From positions 1 to 27,243 of the forward strand of contig DFJF01000006.1 of assembly GCA_002372935.1 (NCBI GenBank): DNA of 27,243 nucleotides. Direction: 5' to 3'. Below the pieces are notes generated by a model, which saw only the letters and a program-made list of their open reading frames with translations, had not been told where the DNA came from and searched no databases. The stretch comes from Clostridiales bacterium UBA3678 (lineage in GTDB: Bacteria; Bacillota; Clostridia; TANB77; CAG-508). Within the stretch, counting starts at the first letter, position 1, and each line of letters opens with the position of its first letter. The translations under genes and the position numbers were made by a program. Positions 23,075 to 27,243 of this stretch are shown in pieces.

Positions 23075-23278
23075 ATGCCAAAAATGAAAACAAACAAAGC
23101 TGCAAAAAAAAGATATTCTTTAACAGCAACAGGAAAAGTAAAAAGAACAACAGCTAATAGAAGACACCTATTAGCCAATAAAACAAAAAGACAAAAATTA
23201 TCATCAAGACGCCCAGGATCTTATGCAGATAAGACATGTGAGGGTCATATAAAAAAATTATTACCTTATGGTAATTAA
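23075..23278 (+). CDS. rpmI: 50S ribosomal protein bL35
   Basis: This is the large-subunit protein bL35. The 67-residue basic protein begins MPKMKTNKAAKKRYSLTATG, then KVKRTTANRRHLL and KTKRQKLSSRRP, matching the family, with the usual length of 64-66. GAAAGGAG precedes the ATG. It lies between infC (101 bases upstream) and rplT (19 bases downstream), the standard order. The C-terminus GHIKKLLPYGN is slightly longer than common. Confidence 0.97.
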   Translation: MPKMKTNKAAKKRYSLTATGKVKRTTANRRHLLANKTKRQKLSSRRPGSYADKTCEGHIKKLLPYGN

Positions 23279-23297
23279 TCGGAAGGAGTGAAAAAAA

Positions 23298-23648
23298 ATG
23301 GCAAGAGTTAAAACAGCTAAAATAACAAGAAAAAGACATAAAAAAGTATTAAAACAAGCAAAAGGATATTTTGGTGCAAAACATTACAGATTTAGAACTG
23401 CAAACCAAGCAGTATTGAAATCATTAGCTTATAGTTATGTAGGAAGAAAAGATAGAAAAAGTGATTTTAGAAAATTATGGATTTCAAGAATAAATGCGGC
23501 TGCAAGAATGAATGGAACAACATATAGCAAATTAATTGCTGGGCTAAAAAAAGCAAATGTTGCTATTAACAGAAAAATGCTTGCAGAAGTTGCTGTAAGT
23601 GATCCAAAAGCTTTTACAGAAATAGTAAATGTTGCAAAAAATGCATAA
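23298..23648 (+). CDS. rplT: 50S ribosomal protein bL20
   Basis: bL20 is an early-assembly protein of the 50S subunit and also the expected repressor acting on the leader at 22281-22428. The 116-residue product begins MARVKTAKITRKRHKKVLKQAKGYFG, then RTANQAVLKSLAYSYVGRKDRKSDFRKLWI and ISRINAAARMNGTTYSKLIAGLK, as in the family, which is usually 115-119 aa. GGAAGGAG precedes the ATG. A terminator follows at 23682. The operon is ordinary in order and length. Confidence 0.97.
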   Translation: MARVKTAKITRKRHKKVLKQAKGYFGAKHYRFRTANQAVLKSLAYSYVGRKDRKSDFRKLWISRINAAARMNGTTYSKLIAGLKKANVAINRKMLAEVAVSDPKAFTEIVNVAKNA

Positions 23649-23681
23649 ATTTATATATGTAAAAGAAATATTCAATTATAT

Positions 23682-23720
23682 AGAAAGGATGGTTTTCTAG
23701 AATATTGCCATTCTTTTTTT
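23682..23720 (+). terminator. Terminator of the infC-rpmI-rplT operon
   Basis: AGAAAGGATGG (23682-23692) pairs with CCATTCTTTTT (23708-23718), including two G-U pairs, and runs into T residues. Confidence 0.72.
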
Positions 23721-23742
23721 ATATAAAAAGGGAATTAAAAAA

Positions 23743-24630
23743 ATGAATGAACTAGAACAATGTGAAATTTGTCCACATAGATGCAAAATAAATAGAAATA
23801 ACAATCAAATTGGAAGATGTAAATCTGGTGATATGGTGAAAATAGCATTAGTTAGTACACATAATTTTGAAGAACCATGTATAAGCGGAAACATGGGTTC
23901 AGGAACTGTGTTTTTTTCTAATTGCAATATGAATTGTATATTTTGTCAGAATTATGAAATTAGTCAATTAGGTAAAGGAAAAGAAATATCTATTCAAGAC
24001 TTAGCGAGAATATTTTTAGAACAACAAGAAAGAAACGTTGCAAATATTAATTTAGTAACACCTACAAGTTTTGTACCACAAATAATAGAGGCAATAAAAA
24101 TTGCTAAAGCAAGGGGATTACACATACCTATTGTATATAATACAAATGGTTATGAAAATGTTGAAACTATAAAGTTACTTGAAGGTTATATTGATGTTTA
24201 TTTACCAGATTTGAAATATGCAGAAAATGAGTTAGCAAAAAAATATTCTAAAATTTATAACTATTTTGATATTGCTACAAATGCGATTAAAGAGATGATA
24301 AATCAAGTAGGTGTTCCAAAATTTGACAAAAATGGAATGATAACAAAAGGCGTTATAATTAGACATCTAGTGCTACCAAATTATATAGAAAATAGTAAGA
24401 AAGTTTTAAAGTGGATTAAAGAAAATCTACCAAATGATATTTATGTAAGTATTATGGCACAGTATTTTCCAACATACAATGCTAAAAAAGATAATAAAAT
24501 AAATAGAAAATTAACAAAAGAAGAATGGAGACAAATAGAAGATTTTGTCGACGAGATAGAGATTGAAAATGGCTTTATTCAAGAACTTGGTGAACATGAA
24601 GAAGAATATGTTCCAAAATGGGATATTTAA
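23743..24630 (+). CDS. PflX-type radical SAM protein
   Basis: This is a radical SAM protein of the COG1313 (PflX, 'pyruvate formate-lyase activating enzyme-like') group, whose reaction is not established. The 295-residue product has an N-terminal CEICPHRCKINRNN cysteine set, FEEPCISGNMGSGTVFFSNCN, and the 4Fe-4S motif CNMNCIFCQN (CX3CX2C). Later blocks are INLVTPTSFVPQI, PIVYNTNGYE, VDVYLPDLKY-like IDVYLPDLKYAENELAKKYS, and GVIIRHLVLPN, all typical. The start ATG has GGGAATT only weakly resembling a ribosome binding site. It stands between rplT and the desulfoferrodoxin gene. It is not close to any pfl gene here, so an activase role is unsupported. Confidence 0.9.
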   Translation: MNELEQCEICPHRCKINRNNNQIGRCKSGDMVKIALVSTHNFEEPCISGNMGSGTVFFSNCNMNCIFCQNYEISQLGKGKEISIQDLARIFLEQQERNVANINLVTPTSFVPQIIEAIKIAKARGLHIPIVYNTNGYENVETIKLLEGYIDVYLPDLKYAENELAKKYSKIYNYFDIATNAIKEMINQVGVPKFDKNGMITKGVIIRHLVLPNYIENSKKVLKWIKENLPNDIYVSIMAQYFPTYNAKKDNKINRKLTKEEWRQIEDFVDEIEIENGFIQELGEHEEEYVPKWDI

Positions 24631-24761
24631 AATAAAAAATTTTAAAAGTAATAAATACTAAATGTAAGTTATGAAATATATTTAGATGCAATGAGTACAA
24701 GTAAAATAGACACAAGTAAAAAAAGCAAATTAATAAAAGTTTTTATTATGGAGGTAATGAT

Positions 24762-25139
24762 ATGAGTAAAGAATTTATTATTAGAAAATGTGATAGCTGC
24801 AATGCTGTTGTTAAAGTATTAGAAGATTGCAATTGCAAATGCAAAATTCAATGCTGTGGCAAAGAAATGAGAAAGTTGGAGCCAAATACATTTGAAGCTT
24901 CTGCAGAAAAACATATACCAACTTATGAAGTCAAAGGTGACAAGATTTTTGCTAGGGTTAATCATGTAATGGAAGAAGAACATTACATTAAGTGGATTGC
25001 AATTGTATTTGATGGAGTAGAAAAAATCACATACTTTAAACCTGGTGATGAGCCTGTTGCACATTGTAAATATGTTAAGGGAAGTAAGATATATGCATAC
25101 TGCAACAAGCATGAATTATGGGTAAAAGAAGTTGAATAA
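24762..25139 (+). CDS. Desulfoferrodoxin / superoxide reductase
   Basis: This 125-residue protein reduces superoxide to hydrogen peroxide without making oxygen, typical of anaerobes. Residues 1-36 are the desulforedoxin-like Fe domain (Cys10, Cys13, Cys31, Cys32). The remaining part is the superoxide reductase domain: EKHIP (Lys50, His51), NHVMEEEHYI (His68, His74), and AYCNKHELW (Cys114, His117), the full four-His one-Cys centre with the catalytic Lys. Three additional cysteines (23, 25, 27) stand in a Cys-rich stretch just before the CC pair and are unusual. GGAGG precedes the ATG. No partner (rubredoxin, rubrerythrin) gene is near. Confidence 0.95.
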   Translation: MSKEFIIRKCDSCNAVVKVLEDCNCKCKIQCCGKEMRKLEPNTFEASAEKHIPTYEVKGDKIFARVNHVMEEEHYIKWIAIVFDGVEKITYFKPGDEPVAHCKYVKGSKIYAYCNKHELWVKEVE

Positions 25140-25224
25140 ACATGAAAAAACACATAAACAAAGAAAGATTTTGACATTTGTTTAACAAACCTAGATAGAA
25201 AAATAAAAATTATGTAAAAAACTA

Positions 25225-25256
25225 TTGAAAATTGTTAAGAAATATGATATTATAAT
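25225..25256 (+). promoter_or_regulatory. Probable promoter of the T-box leader
   Basis: TTGAAA (25225-25230) is 17 bp before TATTAT (25248-25253); an overlapping TATAAT (25251-25256) has a 20-bp spacer. Either gives a start near 25262. Confidence 0.6.
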
Positions 25257-25261
25257 TTTGT

Positions 25262-25525
25262 AGTGAAAAACCAAATTAAGGACAAGAAATTTAATGTAAT
25301 ATCTTAAAGAGAGCTTTGTAAATGCTGAGAGCAAAGTAAGTAAAAATTATTTTTTATCACCTTAATAGTTGCTAAGCTGAAACAGAAATTAAGTTTAGCC
25401 GTAGGTCTGCGTTAAAGATAAAAGAGAGAGTAATAATTATTTTTTTATATACAATTACTAACTTAGGTGGTACCACGGAAAGAAGTCATTTCGTCCTAAA
25501 ATTTGGGCGAGTGGCTTTATTTTTG
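25262..25525 (+). promoter_or_regulatory. T-box riboswitch leader upstream of trmL
   Basis: A complete T-box leader: stem I base ATTAAGG (25275-25281) with CCTTAAT (25360-25366); an AGAGAGC and TGCTGAGAGC distal part (25308-25332); a stem II region GCTAA...TTTAGC and the CCGTAGGTCTGCGTTAAAG block (25371-25417); the T-box AGGTGGTACCACGG (25465-25478); and a terminator stem (25481-25525) ending in TTTTT. The bulge base after TGG is T, which fits a tRNA with discriminator A. By position next to the stem base the specifier is probably ATC (25356-25358, isoleucine); the usual GAA of the specifier loop is not obvious, so this is tentative. T-boxes read tRNA charging and normally control aminoacyl-tRNA synthetase or amino-acid genes. 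Here the next gene is a tRNA methyltransferase. Confidence 0.9.
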
Positions 25526-25550
25526 TAAAACGAAAGGAATATTTTTTAAA

Positions 25551-26057
25551 ATGAAATTGAATATAGTAATGGTAGAACCAGAAATACCGCAAAACACCGG
25601 TAATATAGCAAGAACCTGTGCGATAACAGGAGCAAAATTACATCTAGTTCATCCTCTTGGGTTTGATATTTCAGATAAAGCGGTAAAAAGGGCAGGGCTA
25701 GATTATTGGGATAAGCTAGAAATTGAAGAACATGATTCATTAGAGAAATTTTTGGAAAAATATCCACCAGAAAAATATAATATGTTTTTCGCAACTACAA
25801 AAGGAAAACATGTTTATTCAGATATTGATTATTCCCAAATGAAAGAAGTTTTTGTGTTATATGGAAAGGAAACAAAAGGCCTGCCAGAATGGCTTTTAAA
25901 GAGATATTTAAATACGAAAACTATAAGAATACCAATGCTGCCAACATTAAGGTCATTAAATTTGTCAAATTCAGTATGTGTAATAACATATGATATTTTA
26001 AGACAAAAAAATTTTGAAAATATGCAAGAAATAAGTCAATACTTTGATGAAAAATAA
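25551..26057 (+). CDS. trmL: tRNA (cytidine/uridine-34 2'-O)-methyltransferase
   Basis: This is a SPOUT-class methyltransferase of the TrmL (CspR) type that methylates the 2'-OH of nucleotide 34 in tRNA-Leu in E. coli. The 168-residue product begins MKLNIVMVEPEIPQNTGNIARTC, has HPLGFDISDKAVKRAGLDYWD, then VLYGKETKGLPEWLL and IPMLPTLRSLNLSNSVCVITYDIL, the knot-forming SAM site of the family. The frame is open for 16 codons upstream, but the conserved start and AAAGGA (25533-25538) indicate the ATG at 25551; the 12-base spacing is long. It directly follows the T-box terminator. The SPOUT assignment is secure and the exact tRNA substrate is inferred. Confidence 0.94.
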   Translation: MKLNIVMVEPEIPQNTGNIARTCAITGAKLHLVHPLGFDISDKAVKRAGLDYWDKLEIEEHDSLEKFLEKYPPEKYNMFFATTKGKHVYSDIDYSQMKEVFVLYGKETKGLPEWLLKRYLNTKTIRIPMLPTLRSLNLSNSVCVITYDILRQKNFENMQEISQYFDEK

Positions 26058-26093
26058 AATATATATAATATAAAACTAAAAGAAGGAATAGAT

Positions 26094-27134
26094 ATGAAAA
26101 AAAGAAAATTTTTAATTGATTTAAATTTTATAACAGTGTTTTTGATTATAATTATAATTATATCCACTGCAATAATTGCAATTGTTGGTTATAATCTTAA
26201 TAAGACAATTGCTGTAACAAGTAGCAATATTGCTAGTATAAATGAAATAGAAGATAAATCAACAGGAAGAGTAGAAGGAAATATTGAGGAAAATACTCAA
26301 AACACATTTAGTCAAAGTCAACGAATAAATTCAACCAATAATGTAAATATTCCTAGTCAAAATCAACAAGAAAATGCTGGAAATATTTCTAATCAAACTC
26401 AACAAGGAAATATAAAAAATGAAAATCAAATTGAGCAAAATACTGGAAATACAAATCAAACAAACAACAACAAAAATAAACAAAACAATCCAAATTCACA
26501 AAATGGTGTGATATATTTGACTTTTGATGATGGTCCAAGTGCAAATATAACTCCAAAAATACTCGATATTTTAAAAGAAAATAATATAAAAGCCTCATTT
26601 TTCCTAGTTAATTATAGTGATTCCAATGAAAAATTAGTGCAAAGAGAAGTTAATGAAGGGCACACAGTAGGAATTCATGGATATTCACATGAATATTCAA
26701 AAATTTATAGATCAAAAGATTCATATTTGCAAAATATATATGCATTGCAAGAAAAAATAAAAAAATCAACAGGTATTACTACAATGTATACAAGGTTTCC
26801 AGGAGGAAGCTCAAATACAATAAGTAGAAGATACCATAAAGGAATAATGACAGATCTTACAAAAGAATTATTAAACAGAGGTTTTAAATATTATGATTGG
26901 AATATATGTGCAGAAGATGCTGGAAGTGCTAAAAATGCAAATGATGTATATAATTATGTTGTAAAATACTTAAGTAAAAAACATGGAAATATGGTTTTAA
27001 TGCATGATTTTGCATCAAATAAAAAAGGACTTGAGGCATTGCCAAAGATTATAAAATATGCTAAGCAGAATGGTTATACATTCGAGGCTATAAATGATGA
27101 TACTCCAATGTTTGCACAACATGTAAATAATTAA
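26094..27134 (+). CDS. Membrane-anchored polysaccharide deacetylase (NodB fold)
   Basis: This is a CE4 family deacetylase, likely acting on peptidoglycan GlcNAc or another surface polysaccharide. The 346-residue protein has a basic N-terminus, one membrane helix (about 12-33) and an Asn/Gln/Thr-rich linker (about 60-137), which places the catalytic domain outside the membrane. The NodB domain (about 139-335) has motif 1 TFDDGP (143-148; Asp145 and Asp146), motif 2 HGYSH (195-199), motif 3 RFPGGSSN, motif 4 DWN and motif 5 LMHD. All catalytic and zinc ligands (Asp146, His195, His199) are present. The start ATG has GAAGGAA upstream. It could be regulated separately from trmL, but no terminator is seen in the 36 bases between. 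Repeats after it serve as its terminator. Confidence 0.94.
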   Translation: MKKRKFLIDLNFITVFLIIIIIISTAIIAIVGYNLNKTIAVTSSNIASINEIEDKSTGRVEGNIEENTQNTFSQSQRINSTNNVNIPSQNQQENAGNISNQTQQGNIKNENQIEQNTGNTNQTNNNKNKQNNPNSQNGVIYLTFDDGPSANITPKILDILKENNIKASFFLVNYSDSNEKLVQREVNEGHTVGIHGYSHEYSKIYRSKDSYLQNIYALQEKIKKSTGITTMYTRFPGGSSNTISRRYHKGIMTDLTKELLNRGFKYYDWNICAEDAGSAKNANDVYNYVVKYLSKKHGNMVLMHDFASNKKGLEALPKIIKYAKQNGYTFEAINDDTPMFAQHVNN

Positions 27135-27161
27135 AAATTAATATAATGGGACTTTCAGAAA

Positions 27162-27243
27162 GGGACGGTTCTTTTTTGAAAGAGAACCGTCCCCTTTTGA
27201 AAAAGAACCGTCCCCTTTCAAAAAAGAACCGTCCCTTTTTGAA
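27162..27243. repeat. 21-bp tandem repeats with inverted copy; also terminator-like
   Basis: The core AGAACCGTCCC occurs at 27183, 27204 and 27225, an exact 21-bp period, with unit AGAACCGTCCCC then TTTTGAAAA-like spacer. The last copy is cut by the window end. An inverted copy GGGACGGTTCT (27162-27172) pairs perfectly with the first direct copy (27183-27193), giving an 11-bp hairpin followed by CTTTT that can end the deacetylase transcript. Its GC-rich core contrasts with the AT-rich surroundings. I recall this GGGACGGTTCT motif as a dispersed intergenic repeat in some Firmicutes. Confidence 0.85.

Noticed and set aside
25172..25200. TTGACA at about 25173 as an additional promoter before the T-box
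   Set aside because: No acceptable -10 lies at 16-18 bp; the downstream TTGAAA/TATTAT pair is better placed.
25503..25550. N-terminal extension of trmL by 16 codons
   Set aside because: It overlaps the T-box terminator, and the family starts at MKLNIVMVEP.

Overview
The window is about 27 kb of very AT-rich chromosome with densely packed housekeeping genes, strong AAGGAGG-type ribosome binding sites and many near-consensus sigma-A promoters. Codon use (AGA, ATA, TTA, AAA), a T-box leader, an L20-type leader, a 26-residue SpoVM, desulfoferrodoxin and a PflX-type radical SAM protein together suggest an anaerobic, endospore-lineage Clostridia, possibly a gut-associated uncultured one. The genus cannot be read from this sequence. 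No CRISPR array, transposase gene, tRNA gene or prophage was seen.

Layout. 1-720: a gene-poor stretch, then RNase P RNA with its own promoter and terminator. 717-995 (minus): a small conserved-looking hypothetical. 1121-5120 (plus): a three-gene glycosyltransferase cluster behind a structured leader (GT2, a GT2-GT4 fusion, GT2), probably for a cell-surface glycan. 5104-7206 (minus): rpsT, yvcK and a HAD hydrolase. 7296-9363 (plus): a secreted GH25 muramidase carrying three ricin-type lectin domains. 9433-11371 (plus): a one-carbon cassette of an FchA-like cyclohydrolase and FolD, followed by an overlapping Alg13/PssE-like gene. 11358-17504 (plus): queA, rarA, an MscS-type channel, rimO, scpB and a transketolase N-terminal half. 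17528-19823 (minus): a small-multidrug-export-family membrane protein, then rimI, tsaB and tsaE, the last two for the t6A tRNA modification. 19912-20294 (plus): two very small genes, a 50-residue membrane protein and spoVM. 20378-22160: recN with an unusual leader. 22246-23720: L20-type leader with infC, rpmI and rplT. 23743-26057: a PflX-type radical SAM protein, desulfoferrodoxin, and a T-box leader in front of trmL. 26094-27134: a membrane-anchored polysaccharide deacetylase, followed by 21-bp tandem repeats that run off the window end.

Several groups fit together functionally. FolD lacks the Lys normally needed for the cyclohydrolase reaction and has an FchA-like gene directly upstream, which suggests the two half-reactions are divided between two proteins. 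queA, rimO, rimI, tsaB, tsaE, trmL, infC, rpmI, rplT and rpsT all concern translation and its modification. The glycosyltransferases, the GH25 enzyme and the deacetylase concern the envelope.

I did not find an obvious new multi-gene defence or metabolic system. The most interesting points are the FolD/FchA division of labour, the T-box in front of a tRNA methyltransferase, the probable AUA start of infC, the spoVM small-gene pair, the 29-bp duplicated element around the recN leader, the Lys/Tyr-rich duplicated insert in a glycosyltransferase, and the terminal 21-bp repeats.
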